Positions 1-7,672 of a stretch of 64,000 nt of DNA are shown one piece after another. The stretch lies in the NCBI RefSeq assembly GCF_001983935.1, contig NZ_CP017641.1, forward strand, positions 8,358,001 to 8,422,000, given 5' to 3'. The position numbers and the translations under genes were made by a program. How positions within the stretch are numbered: the first letter of the stretch is position 1; the number at the start of each line of letters is the position of its first letter. A model generated the notes under the pieces. The model was not told where the DNA came from and ran no database searches. It saw nothing but the letters and a program-made list of their open reading frames with translations. This DNA comes from Fuerstiella marisgermanici (GTDB taxonomy: Bacteria; Planctomycetota; Planctomycetia; Planctomycetales; Planctomycetaceae).

Positions 1-201
1 TTGTCGGCAGGTGGCTGGGGGCCGTGGCGGCGACTCTGTCACTGGTAGCACTGCCAGTAAATCTGATCACCTTCCCCACCGGCCTGGCTGCGTTGATCTT
101 GCTCAGCGACGCCCGAGTGCGGACTGCGTTTGGCATCCTGAATCGTACGTACGAACGCACGGATGCGGCGGAGTAGGCTGGGGCATGGAGCGACGCGCCG
201 C

Positions 202-256
202 AGGGTGGCCCGACCGCCGTTCATGGCGGTTGGGTGCCGCAGGCACAAGATGGATC
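202..256 (-). repeat. Dispersed palindromic repeat, family B part 1
   Basis: On the minus strand this reads as a string of small palindromes: GTGCCTGCGGCAC, then CCGCCATGAACGGCGG, then GGTCGGGCCACCC. Nearly the same string closes both 303-bp elements at about 35025-35079 and 36095-36149 on the plus strand. Three copies in one window show a dispersed family. No protein-coding content is evident. Confidence 0.75.
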
Positions 257-340
257 ATCGTGAGCGTCGACTACAGATCGGTTGCGAACTGGTCATCATG
301 TTCCAATCCCGGCGGCCAGCGAATCGGCAAGCCAACAGTA

Positions 341-400
341 GCCGTAGGTCAGGCTGTGCCTGACGCCCTGCTGCGAGTCAGGCACAGCCTGACCTACGGC
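341..400. repeat. 60-bp perfect palindrome, family A copy 1
   Basis: Two 24-base arms that are exact reverse complements (each arm starts GCCGTAGGTCAGG) flank a 12-base loop, GCCCTGCTGCGA. An identical 60-base copy lies at 8059-8118. This is a REP-like mobile or dispersed palindrome with potential to form a cruciform or a strong RNA hairpin. No gene overlaps it. Confidence 0.9.
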
Positions 401-403
401 AAC

Positions 404-440
404 TACGCGACCCGACCGAACAAGTCGGTCGGGCCACCCA
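404..440 (-). repeat. Dispersed palindromic repeat, family B part 2
   Basis: The palindrome CCCGACCGA-ACAAG-TCGGTCGGG matches, in reverse orientation, the palindromes at 34919-34950 and 35990-36020 inside the 303-bp elements. Here it sits about 150 bases from family B part 1, so both parts of the family are present but not in the spacing seen in the 303-bp element. Confidence 0.7.
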
Positions 441-466
441 GTGGGCTCCGGTCGTATTTGGCTTAA

Positions 467-600
467 CGCCGGCGCTATAGCCACCACAACGTCACGCGCC
501 CACCACGCCAATCGCCTGTCGGTGCGTACCGACCGCCGGCGCTATAGCCACCACAACGTCATCCGCCCACCACGCCAACCGCCCGCCGAGGCGTCTCGGC
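467..600. repeat. 67-bp direct repeat, two units, each ending in a covarying hairpin
   Basis: Units 467-533 and 534-600 are direct tandem copies starting CGCCGGCGCTATAGCCACCA. Each ends in a 6-bp stem with a GCGT loop: GTCGGT-GCGT-ACCGAC at 518-533 and GCCGAG-GCGT-CTCGGC at 585-600. The loop is identical, while three of the six base pairs differ and pairing is kept. The second hairpin abuts the stop codon of the minus-strand gene at 600, so on that strand the pair may act as terminators, although no T-run follows. Confidence 0.85.
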
Positions 601-1274
601 TAGACGGCGGGGATTGTGGCGTTAAGGACGGTGCCCCATGGGCCTTTTTCGCCTTTGGTGTTCACCCAACGCAGCATGTAGTTGGCCGTCTTGCCGCCGC
701 CGTCGGCTTCGAAGGTGACCTTCTGGGGCGATCGAGTTGACATGGCGATAAACCGGTATGCTTTGGTGTCTGTGGGCGGCGTGTCTGCGACGGCAACATA
801 CACTTCGCAGCCCTGAACGCCAGCCGGTTTGCCTCGTCGAGTGGGCGTGCTGGAATCAGAAAACGAAACCGTGTGTTCCAGTCGATCAGTGGCAATCACG
901 GACGCCACTGGAAACGACTTTGGCACGGGCACCGGAGTGCGGCTCGTCTTGTGGACGGGGATACCGGCGTCTTCCCGAGCGGCGTTGGTGACTTCATCGT
1001 TGGCCTGAATCACGCGAGTGGCACTGCGCATGGCATCGGCCAGAGCCTTCCGGGATTCTTCTTTCTGCACGGTTGCCGCGCGAGCCGCATCTTTGGCAGC
1101 GACCGCTTTGGCAGAATCGTTGTCGTACTGGCTGAGGAGTTCGTCCAGCAATTGAACGCGAGATTCGTTCACACCATAGCGAGCTGGATGGCCGGTTAGT
1201 TGTCCTACGAAGTTGCGTGCGTAGGCGGCAAACTTTCCTTCGGAGGAAGGGATTGAGGCAGTCTTGGTGGTCAC
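600..1274 (-). CDS. Hypothetical protein, helical N-half and beta-rich C-half
   Basis: A 224-residue protein without a recognised family. The reading frame extends to an ATG at 1307, but I prefer the GTG at 1274, which is preceded on its strand by AAGGAC seven bases upstream. The N-terminal half (about residues 20-110) is alanine-rich and helical, with a coiled-coil-like stretch. The C-terminal half is beta-rich and ends in a pattern resembling a fibronectin type III strand (MLRWVNTKGEKGPWG). I infer that similar proteins occur in planctomycetes. No signal peptide is visible. The stop codon abuts the hairpins at 467-600. Function unknown. Confidence 0.7.
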   Translation of the reverse strand: MTTKTASIPSSEGKFAAYARNFVGQLTGHPARYGVNESRVQLLDELLSQYDNDSAKAVAAKDAARAATVQKEESRKALADAMRSATRVIQANDEVTNAAREDAGIPVHKTSRTPVPVPKSFPVASVIATDRLEHTVSFSDSSTPTRRGKPAGVQGCEVYVAVADTPPTDTKAYRFIAMSTRSPQKVTFEADGGGKTANYMLRWVNTKGEKGPWGTVLNATIPAV

Positions 1275-1413
1275 AGGTTTTGTCCTTGTAACGAGGAGAA
1301 GAAACAATCGGACTGGCAGTCAGTCCACGTTCTCACCCTGGTTCGAAACCCTGGCTGCACAGTCGGATTCCTCGAATTCGAAACGAGAATGTTGACGCTC
1401 ACGGGCCGACTAC

Positions 1414-1770
1414 CAATCTGTGCGGTCTGTGATGGTTCTGCCCCGTTCTGCACTGGGCAAGACCCCTCCCGTTCGGAATAGGGATTTTCCCGAACCCATG
1501 TTGAGTCGCTTCGATTCCGAGTTGCGCTGTTCCCGTCACGTGTTGATTCGTTCCCGTATCGAGTTGAATGGCGCCCATCCATTGTTGGTTCATTCCCATC
1601 GTGATGAGAGTCCGTCCGATCCGGAACTGAGTTGGCTCAATCCTTTGTTGAATGGTGCCCGTCAGGATCGGAAGGCATCCGGTTCGGACTGGAGATATCC
1701 ATCCGCGCGGCGAACAGCTCCACTGGCAGACGGGAGTCGATCAGGAGCATCCGTGGCCCGTCCGGACAAT
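1414..1770. repeat. 21-bp degenerate tandem repeat tract (heptapeptide-encoding)
   Basis: The sequence falls into consecutive 21-base units in register, for example 1519-1539, 1540-1560, 1561-1581, 1582-1602 and 1645-1665. Typical features of a unit are GAGTTG at the start and TTCCCGT in the middle. Register is clear from 1414 to about 1707 (14 units) and fades after that. Because 21 is divisible by three, two minus-strand frames read as heptapeptide repeats, such as RYGNEST, RDGNSAT and RNRSDST. No ORF spans the whole tract, so it is either a decayed repeat gene or a noncoding array. The region 1275-2040 otherwise shows no convincing gene. Confidence 0.8.
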
Positions 1771-2037
1771 GGCCGCATTTTGCATTGCAGTGTGCCACGC
1801 TGATGGTCGCGTTGGTCGGCAGGCTCGCACCGTCCGAATCATCGTGGCCTGTCGGAGATTACGTGTGCCAAGCCAGGCCAAACTGATCAGTGATGAAATC
1901 AAAGATGCCCAACATCCCCCAGCGGAAGGGCGAAGATTCGTCCGCAACTGAAACTGGCCACCGCTACCGCTGCTGTCAATAACCAGGGCGGAGCGGAGCC
2001 CCTCCCTTGCGTGCTATTCCTGGATCGTTAAAATTTC

Positions 2038-2142
2038 GCTGTTTAGCGGAGTAACACATTATTATTCCGCCGCAATCCCGCACAAAAATCGGTTGTTTAG
2101 CGGAGTAATACCGCTGGTACTGGGATTACTCCGCTAGACAGC
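2038..2142. repeat. Repeated TTTAGCGGAGTAA motif, two direct and one inverted copy
   Basis: CTGTTTAGCGGAGTAA occurs at 2039-2054 and, with one change, at 2094-2109. A near-perfect inverted copy TTACTCCGCTAGACAG is at 2126-2141. The last two can form a hairpin just upstream of the WD40 gene. Confidence 0.7.
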
Positions 2143-2164
2143 GGGTTAAATGTAATGTTAGGGC
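2049..2164 (+). other. Candidate attC-like site upstream of the WD40 cassette
   Basis: The left edge GTAACACATTA can pair with the right edge TAATGTTAGGG (one bulge), and CCCGC with GCGGG further in. The right edge carries GTTAGGG, close to the integron core GTTRRRY, and stands 6 bases before the WD40 start codon. The interior holds copies of TTTAGCGGAGTAA at 2041 and 2096 and an inverted partner at 2125-2142. The pairing is weaker than at the other sites, so this call is tentative. Confidence 0.4.
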
Positions 2165-2554
2165 AGCAGAATGATACTTCAACTCGTGGCATCGTTACTT
2201 GTCATTATACAGGCATCTGCTCAGCCTCAGATTCTCGATGGACATTCTCATTCCGTCTGGCACGTTCAGTTTTCGCCTGATAAATCTTCGCTGGTTTCTG
2301 CGAGTTCGACGTCGGAAGGGGAAGAGCCTGAGATTTGTAACTGGAATATGGCCACTCTCACGGTTCGATGGAAAGTCAGGCCATTTGAGCAGTGGGTGTT
2401 CGATGTACATTTTGATAGCAATGGCAACTATGTCCTCGCTACTGATCGTCAAAATTCTGTCAAGCAGTGGGAGATCAGCACCGGAAAGCTACGGAATGAG
2501 ATTCGTGTCCAGGAGATCCAAACGGTACGATACTCGCCTGACGGGAACTTTATC

Positions 2555-3849
2555 GGTCCATCCGGGATTATTGTGGGTAGAGGTCGAGTCCTCCGCAGTA
2601 GAAGAGGATGGCGGTTTTGAAGTTGTCGCGGTTTCGGTATCCGCCGACTCTTCGTTTGATGGCCATGATTTTGCTGTTCATTCCTTCGGCGACGGCGTTT
2701 GTGATTCCGTGAGTGCAGTAGCTCACCACATTGGCTAAGCGTTCTTTGATCGTGCGAGCGACTTTCTTCATTGGCTCCAGCTTTGTGTGGATGACTCGCT
2801 TGTACCAGTCATTGAAGAACGTCGTGGCCTCTGCCGGAGTGTCATGAACCCAGAGGTCTCGCAGCATCTCCTTGTAGGCCCACGCTTTGCCCGTGAGTAA
2901 CTCTGCCTTCCATGCGGCATCAAAGCGTTCCTGCTGTTTTTCGCTGAGATTCTCCTGGCCTGAAAGCCACAGATACCGAGTTCCCGTCAATCGATCATCG
3001 CCTTCGGCGCGAAGCTTCTTCTGCTCCGACCGACGGACCTTGTCGACGGCTTCGGTTGCCAGCTTCATGATGTGAAAGCGGTCGTGCACAATCTTCTGTT
3101 CGGCCAATGCAATGTTGCCTTTGGTGCTCTTGACGTATGCGGCACTCATGTCCATCGCAACCGCCTCCACAGACTGCTTTTCACTGTCGGAAAGCTGATC
3201 GAAACAGGCATCAGCGGCTGCCGTGTCATGACCATCGGAAATCGCTTCGACAGTGCTCTTGTCCAAGTCATAGATCAGCGTGACGTAGTTGTGTCGTTTT
3301 CGAAAGGCTTTCTCGTCGATGCCGATTCGAGGGAGGTTCTTCGATTGTTTGCGATCCTTCCCGCGAGCCACCGCCTTCTGCAGAATGTGCCACGATTCAT
3401 CCCATGAGATCCCCAGAATGCTGCACGCCCCTTTCACGGTTTGTGTGGCCAGAAGAACGTCGATGGCGAAGCGTTCAAAGAACAATGAGAAGCGGCTGTT
3501 CTTTTCCGCCCAGGGAAGCCTGATCTGTTTGACGCCATGATCCGGGCACTTCACGCGAGGCGTGCGGGCATGAAGGATGGTCGCAAATTGCATCGTGTCC
3601 AGATGCCGCCATTGGCGAGACTTCGTGTGGTCATAGCACGGCAGCTGCCTGTCGCAATCCGGACAGCAAAAAGTTTCGCCCTCGCCATGTTCGACGAAAA
3701 CGTCGACCTGTTGAGCTTCCATATCCAGCTGAACGTCCGCCACAAACCACGGCCCCGTCAGTCCCAAAATCTGTTCGTAAAAGTCTGTTCCCTGCATCCC
3801 ACGAAAACTAACGAATTAACGCCTCACCCACAAAGAACCCGGATGGACC
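2555..3849 (-). mobile_element. ISL3-family insertion sequence, 1295 bp
   Basis: The ends are inverted repeats: left GGTCCATCCGGGATTATTGT, right (reverse complement) GGTCCATCCGGGTTCTTTGT. The flanks carry an 8-base target duplication, ACTTTATC at 2547-2554 and AATTTATC at 3850-3857, with one mismatch. ISL3 elements usually start GG and duplicate 8 bases, which fits. The single transposase gene is intact, so the element may still be active. It lies in the WD40 gene in antisense orientation. Confidence 0.93.
2568..3797 (-). CDS. ISL3-family transposase
   Basis: A 409-residue DDE transposase. The N-terminus has a zinc-finger-like part with CPDCDRQLPC and a later CPDHG, followed by a helix-turn-helix region. 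The core contains RIGIDEKAFRKRHNY, then VEAVAMDMSAAYVKS, as in the ISL3 DDE domain, and ends with TNAVAEGMNSKIMAIKRRVGGY. This last motif is typical of the family and carries the catalytic glutamate. The length matches the family norm and no lesion is visible. It probably catalyses excision and insertion of the surrounding element. Confidence 0.95.
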   Translation of the reverse strand: MQGTDFYEQILGLTGPWFVADVQLDMEAQQVDVFVEHGEGETFCCPDCDRQLPCYDHTKSRQWRHLDTMQFATILHARTPRVKCPDHGVKQIRLPWAEKNSRFSLFFERFAIDVLLATQTVKGACSILGISWDESWHILQKAVARGKDRKQSKNLPRIGIDEKAFRKRHNYVTLIYDLDKSTVEAISDGHDTAAADACFDQLSDSEKQSVEAVAMDMSAAYVKSTKGNIALAEQKIVHDRFHIMKLATEAVDKVRRSEQKKLRAEGDDRLTGTRYLWLSGQENLSEKQQERFDAAWKAELLTGKAWAYKEMLRDLWVHDTPAEATTFFNDWYKRVIHTKLEPMKKVARTIKERLANVVSYCTHGITNAVAEGMNSKIMAIKRRVGGYRNRDNFKTAILFYCGGLDLYPQ

Positions 3850-4500
3850 AATTTATCGGTACTGGTGACCGCTTGGGGCAGGTCTATCTCTGGGATTCGA
3901 AGAGCGGTCGACTCGTGCATCACCTCCAAGGTCCGAATGCGTATGTGTGGCACGTCGATTTTTCAACAGACAACAAGTACATTGCGTCCGCCTCGTCTGA
4001 TCACAATGTCCGGATCTGGTCCACGAAAACCGGCGCGTTAATTCACACGTTCGAAGGTCACACAGACGATGTGACAGCAGTCGCGTTCACGTCCAGCAAT
4101 CTTCTGTTAAGCGCCGGTTTCGACGATCGAATCATCCTCTGGGATGTTGCCCAGCAACGGCGTCTTGCGTCGAGCGTGGCAAGTCATCAATTTGGAATTG
4201 CAACGGGTGGGTTGCATGTCTCGCCGAATAATGACGTGTTCATTACCGTTGGGGCTCCATCGCAGATTAGCTCCACGTCTGTCAGCGTTTGGGATGCTAG
4301 AACATTGAAGAACCGAGGCGAACTCCTGGATATGAGTGCCTCTATTGATGAAACTGCATTCTCCCGTGATGGGAAGGCGTTGTTTGTGGCAAAATGGGAT
4401 CGCTCAATCGTGACGTGGGACATCAAAAATGCCAAACTACTGAACCTGTTGAAAGGACACGCGGACTATGTTCGGTGCCTTTCAGTGTCGCCTGATGGAG

Positions 4501-5791
4501 CAGGGCCAGCGCGCACTTTGGGCAATTTAGGCTGGCGCGACAAGTGAGTATTGGTTAGTCTTTTCGTGTCGTAACATCGGACTTCACGAGGAGAGGACAA
4601 GAGATGTCGACAGTTGAACTGGCGGTCACCCAGGAGCTGACAGGAAACATTGTTCATTACTTTGATCAATTGAAAGACCCGCGTTCCAACATCAATCGTC
4701 TGCATCTGCTTGGTGATGTGATTGTGATCGCCATTTGCGGAGTGCTGGCCAACGCCGACGGCCCCAGTGCGATTGCGGAATGGGCGCGACTGAATGCCGA
4801 TGGCCTGCAGAAACACCTGGCACTTCCGCATGGCATTCCGAAAAAAGATACGTACCGGCGCGTCCTTTCTCTCCTGAAGCCGAACGACTTTCAAGCGTGC
4901 TTCGTGCAATGGATTGAATCGCTGGAAGGACTTTCCGACGAACAGAAAGAAGGCTACAGAAAACAGATTGCGATTGATGGCAAAGCACTCCGTCGATCAC
5001 ATGACAAAAAGAATGGGCTGGGTGCGTTGTTCATCGTGAGTGCGTGGGCTTCTGATCAGGGGATTTCTCTGGGACAGGTGGCGACGGAAGAGAAGTCGAA
5101 CGAGATCACCGCGATCCCGAAATTACTGAACGAAATCAATATCGATGAGGCGATCATTACGATTGACGCAGCGGGTTGTCAAAAAAACATTGCGCAGCAG
5201 ATCGTGTCTGGCAATGCAGACTATGTGTTAGCCCTGAAAGGCAACCAACCGAAACTCTATGAGGTCGTGCAGAAGTTTTTTCTCGATCACCTGGAGGATG
5301 ACTTCGCTCGCTGTCCCGTCAGTCGCTATGAAGAAACAGAGAAGGGACACGGTCGGCAGGAACAGAGAATCTACTATCAGGCGACCGTGCCTGTCGATTT
5401 TGACGTGGGCCACAAATGGGCCGGACTCAAGACCATCGGAACGGCGATCCGAATGTACGAGCAGGACGGCATTCATCATTCTGACGTTCGCTACTACATC
5501 AGCAGTCTGCGTCGCAAAGGCGAGCTGTTCGCAACAACGGTTCGTGGTCACTGGGCCATAGAAAACACGCTGCACTGGAGTCTCGACATGACCTACCGCG
5601 AGGATGAGAGTCGAGTCCGAAACCGAATCTTCGCGAACAATTTGTCATGGCTCAGACGAATCACACTCAGCCTCATCAAGAAACATCCTGGCAAACAAAG
5701 CAACGTCATGAAAAGAAGAATGGCCGGATGGAACATTGACTATTTGATGCAAATCCTTACCGGCAAAACAACTTAGTATGCGCTGGCCCTG
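4501..5791 (+). mobile_element. ISAs1-family insertion sequence, 1291 bp
   Basis: The terminal repeats are CAGGGCCAGCGCGCACT on the left and, reverse complemented, CAGGGCCAGCGCATACT on the right. A perfect 10-base target duplication CCTGATGGAG lies at 4491-4500 and 5792-5801. ISAs1 elements duplicate 8-10 bases. The element sits in the last blade of the WD40 gene in the same orientation as the gene. The perfect duplication suggests this insertion is younger than the ISL3 one, whose duplication has diverged by one base. Confidence 0.95.
4604..5776 (+). CDS. ISAs1-family transposase (H-repeat type)
   Basis: A 390-residue transposase. The N-terminal region (HYFDQLKDPRSNINRLHLLG) is the usual DDE_Tnp_1-associated domain. 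The core has QIAIDGKALRRSHDK with the first aspartate, AIITIDAAGCQKNIA with the second, and the C-terminal HWAIENTLHWSLDMTYREDE with the glutamate. GAGAGGAC upstream serves as ribosome binding site. Length and motifs are complete, so it is probably functional. Confidence 0.95.
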   Translation: MSTVELAVTQELTGNIVHYFDQLKDPRSNINRLHLLGDVIVIAICGVLANADGPSAIAEWARLNADGLQKHLALPHGIPKKDTYRRVLSLLKPNDFQACFVQWIESLEGLSDEQKEGYRKQIAIDGKALRRSHDKKNGLGALFIVSAWASDQGISLGQVATEEKSNEITAIPKLLNEINIDEAIITIDAAGCQKNIAQQIVSGNADYVLALKGNQPKLYEVVQKFFLDHLEDDFARCPVSRYEETEKGHGRQEQRIYYQATVPVDFDVGHKWAGLKTIGTAIRMYEQDGIHHSDVRYYISSLRRKGELFATTVRGHWAIENTLHWSLDMTYREDESRVRNRIFANNLSWLRRITLSLIKKHPGKQSNVMKRRMAGWNIDYLMQILTGKTT

Positions 5792-5871
5792 CCTGATGGA
5801 GAGATGCTGGCTTCTGGCAGCGACGACAAAACAATTCGCCTGTGGAACATCACACGCTGACTTTGAAAGTG

Positions 5872-5961
5872 CCCTAACCATGCCGTGAACGGGAGCGGCC
5901 GACTACGCGTTTTCTGAAATCGAAGTCTATCGCGGCCGCCCCGTTACGGCTGTCGTTATCG
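5872..5961 (+). other. attC-like recombination site 1
   Basis: The arms GCCGTGAACGGGAGCGGCC (5882-5900) and GGCCGCCCCGTTACGGC (5934-5950) pair perfectly except for two bulged bases, a G and an A, on the left arm. The outer boxes are CCTAACC on the left and GTCGTTATC on the right. Bulged (extrahelical) bases on one arm, an unpaired centre and outer AAC/GTT boxes are the hallmarks of integron attC sites. It stands between the WD40 stop and the DUF4145 start. Confidence 0.78.
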
Positions 5962-5970
5962 CAATACAAC

Positions 5971-6600
5971 ATGACCTTCATACCTCCTTCACCGTTTGCC
6001 GCCTCCTTTACCTGTCCCTTGTGTGGAGCAATCGCACAACAGGAATGGTGGATGAAAGCAATGAGCGGGGGCATAGTCAGCCAAAGTCGCGACGATCATC
6101 CTGTACGTGTTGGAAAATGCACGCATTGCAGCGGCCACACCATTTGGCATGAAGACGAGATGCTTCTCCCCTTCAGCGGAGCGGCCCCACGCCCAAATAC
6201 TGAAATGCCACCGTCTGTCCGCAAACTTTATGAAGAAGCTGCCGCACTCTTTACACGCTCGCCGCGTGCCGCAGCCGCGCTTCTTCGGCTGTCGATTCAG
6301 GTGCTTTGCACCGAGCTGGGCGAGTCAGGGAAGAATATTAACGCGGACATCGCGTCGCTGGTCGGAAAGGGATTGCCTGAGGTTGTCCAGCAGTCTCTAG
6401 ATATTGTTCGCGTAACCGGTAACGAAGCCGTACATCCTGGGCAAATTGACACCGATGACCCAGAGGTTGTTGGATCGCTATTCGAACTGACTAACGTAAT
6501 TGTGGAATACATGATTGCCATGCCAAAGCGAGTTTCTGGGCTGTACTCGACGCTCCCCAAGAATGCCGTTGACGCTATCGAACGCCGAGACAAAGCTTAG
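5971..6600 (+). CDS. DUF4145-domain protein with N-terminal zinc ribbon
   Basis: A 209-residue protein. The N-terminal 50 residues hold two CxxC pairs (CPLCG and CTHCSG), a zinc-ribbon pattern. Residues about 80-190 match the DUF4145 domain, seen in LFTRSPRAAAALLRLSIQVLC, with the conserved helix and the later motif VRVTGNEAVHPG. DUF4145 occurs alone or fused to restriction and other defence-type proteins, and its biochemical role is not established. The start lies 9 bases after attC-like site 1 and the stop touches site 2, so it is a single-gene cassette. A link with defence is only inference. Confidence 0.85.
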   Translation: MTFIPPSPFAASFTCPLCGAIAQQEWWMKAMSGGIVSQSRDDHPVRVGKCTHCSGHTIWHEDEMLLPFSGAAPRPNTEMPPSVRKLYEEAAALFTRSPRAAAALLRLSIQVLCTELGESGKNINADIASLVGKGLPEVVQQSLDIVRVTGNEAVHPGQIDTDDPEVVGSLFELTNVIVEYMIAMPKRVSGLYSTLPKNAVDAIERRDKA

Positions 6601-6691
6601 GCGATAACAAATGCGTCAACCGGAGCGGCGAATTCGGCGGAATCTGAATTCAATGCGTAACGTCGCCGCCCGGTTACGCAATTCGTTCGCC
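6600..6691 (+). other. attC-like recombination site 2
   Basis: The left arm GCGTCAACCGGAGCGGCG (6613-6630) pairs with the right arm CGCCGCCCGGTTACGC (6664-6679), leaving a C and an A bulged on the left arm. The outer boxes are GCGATAACAA and TTCGTTCGC. The site starts at the last base of the DUF4145 stop codon. The architecture is the same as site 1. Confidence 0.78.
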
Positions 6692-6703
6692 CGTCACTCC
6701 GGA

Positions 6704-7516
6704 ATGGCACTTTCAATGTCCAAGGTCTCTACAAGCTATCTGCCAGTAATTGCACTATTCGCCGTGTGCAGCCTTATAGGCGTCTGCCGAGGTGAGCAGG
6801 AGCCGGCACCCGAACCATTGGCGCACTACCGTTTCAATGGCGATGCCAAGGACGCGAAAGGGGTCCACGCCGACTTTGAACTCGAGAACACGGCGTTCAA
6901 GGACGACGCCCTGTATCTCAATGGTCATTACGAATTGTCGGTAGAAAAGGGAGGCTACCGCGCCATCTGCAGAACCTCCGGGCTGGACATCGCAGGGTAT
7001 ACGGTAGCCCTCCGGTTCAAGAGCGAACCTCACAGGATCGAAGAATTTCGTTCATTTCGCAGCAACCTGTTTACGGGAGGGGTAAGCAGTTATCGGTGGT
7101 TCGGCCTACAACGGTCGCAGAATGGCAATCTTGTCGTGATGCTGAATAATGGCCTCTTCCGGCACGAAATCAAAGGGGTCGCATTGGAGCACCACAAGTG
7201 GACCGTGGTTGCCTGCTCTGTCGATATTCCCGCGCGGACGGTGATCGCGGCCGTGAATGGCAAGCAGGTCAGTATCATCCGCCTGCCAATGGACTTCAAG
7301 GTCATCGACCTTCCCAAGGGTATCCGGCTCCCAAAGGAACTCGAAGGGCGGGACGTTAAGTTGAGAACTATGTTGATGCAGAAGGACACGAAGAAGGAGT
7401 GGTCTTTCACGGATTATGGCCACGGGCGTTGCTTTCACGGTCTGGTGGATGAGATCCTCATCTACGGACGGGCTTTGACTGCCGGGGAGCTGGAGAAGAT
7501 TCCTCTGCGACCGTAA
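6704..7516 (+). CDS. LamG/concanavalin-A-like domain protein, exported
   Basis: A 270-residue protein from the ATG at 6704. A second ATG at 6716 would give a cleaner signal peptide (MSKVSTSYLPVIALFAVCSL). After the leader comes a jelly-roll fold typical of LamG/LamGL domains: PEPLAHYRFNGDAKDAKG near the start, a central HHKWTVVACSVD, and the closing GLVDEILIYGRALTAGE, which is the standard end of this fold in planctomycete proteins. Such domains bind glycans or proteins outside the cytoplasm. The gene is bracketed by attC-like sites 2 and 3, so it is a single-gene cassette. Confidence 0.85.
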   Translation: MALSMSKVSTSYLPVIALFAVCSLIGVCRGEQEPAPEPLAHYRFNGDAKDAKGVHADFELENTAFKDDALYLNGHYELSVEKGGYRAICRTSGLDIAGYTVALRFKSEPHRIEEFRSFRSNLFTGGVSSYRWFGLQRSQNGNLVVMLNNGLFRHEIKGVALEHHKWTVVACSVDIPARTVIAAVNGKQVSIIRLPMDFKVIDLPKGIRLPKELEGRDVKLRTMLMQKDTKKEWSFTDYGHGRCFHGLVDEILIYGRALTAGELEKIPLRP

Positions 7517-7523
7517 TACATGC

Positions 7524-7617
7524 GGCCGAACAAGAAGATGCAGCCGAGTTGCCGCCGGCGGTTTTCCACATGGCAAATCAGTCGCGGCAACCGGCTGATC
7601 ATCAGCGTTCGTCGGCC
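7524..7617 (+). other. attC-like recombination site 3
   Basis: The left arm GATGCAGCCGAGTTGCCGC (7537-7555) pairs with the right arm GCGGCAACCGGCTGATCATC (7584-7603). A bulged A lies on the left arm and a two-base bulge on the right. The outer boxes are GGCCGAACAAG and GCGTTCGTCGGCC. It begins 7 bases after the LamG stop codon. Confidence 0.75.
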
Positions 7618-7672
7618 GAGCGCTAACGGCATCACCTGCACGGATCATTCAAACGGAGCTATTTACGCGGCA

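Larger units (their letters stand above)
2171..5860 (+). pseudogene. Secreted WD40 repeat protein, split by two insertion sequences
   Basis: Three segments (2171-2554, 3858-4500, 5802-5860) join into one 1086-base frame, 361 residues, when each IS and one target copy are removed. The start ATG is followed by a signal peptide (MILQLVASLLVIIQASA). Eight WD-type blades can be counted, ending CNWN, KQWE, YLWD, RIWS, ILWD, SVWD, VTWD and RLWN, so the original was probably a complete eight-bladed propeller in the periplasm or outside the cell. The gene is followed 11 bases later by an attC-like site, which makes it a cassette ORF. The exact frame restoration suggests recent loss. The fragments are not expected to form a stable protein. 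Confidence 0.93.

Noticed and set aside
11-466. 151-codon frame at the left edge
   Set aside because: It runs through three palindromic repeats, including the family A palindrome, and has no family likeness. A gene entering from the left edge cannot be excluded for the first 170 bases.
467-600. The tandem 67-bp repeat as the start of a CRISPR array
   Set aside because: There are only two units, they are directly adjacent, and no unique spacers separate them.
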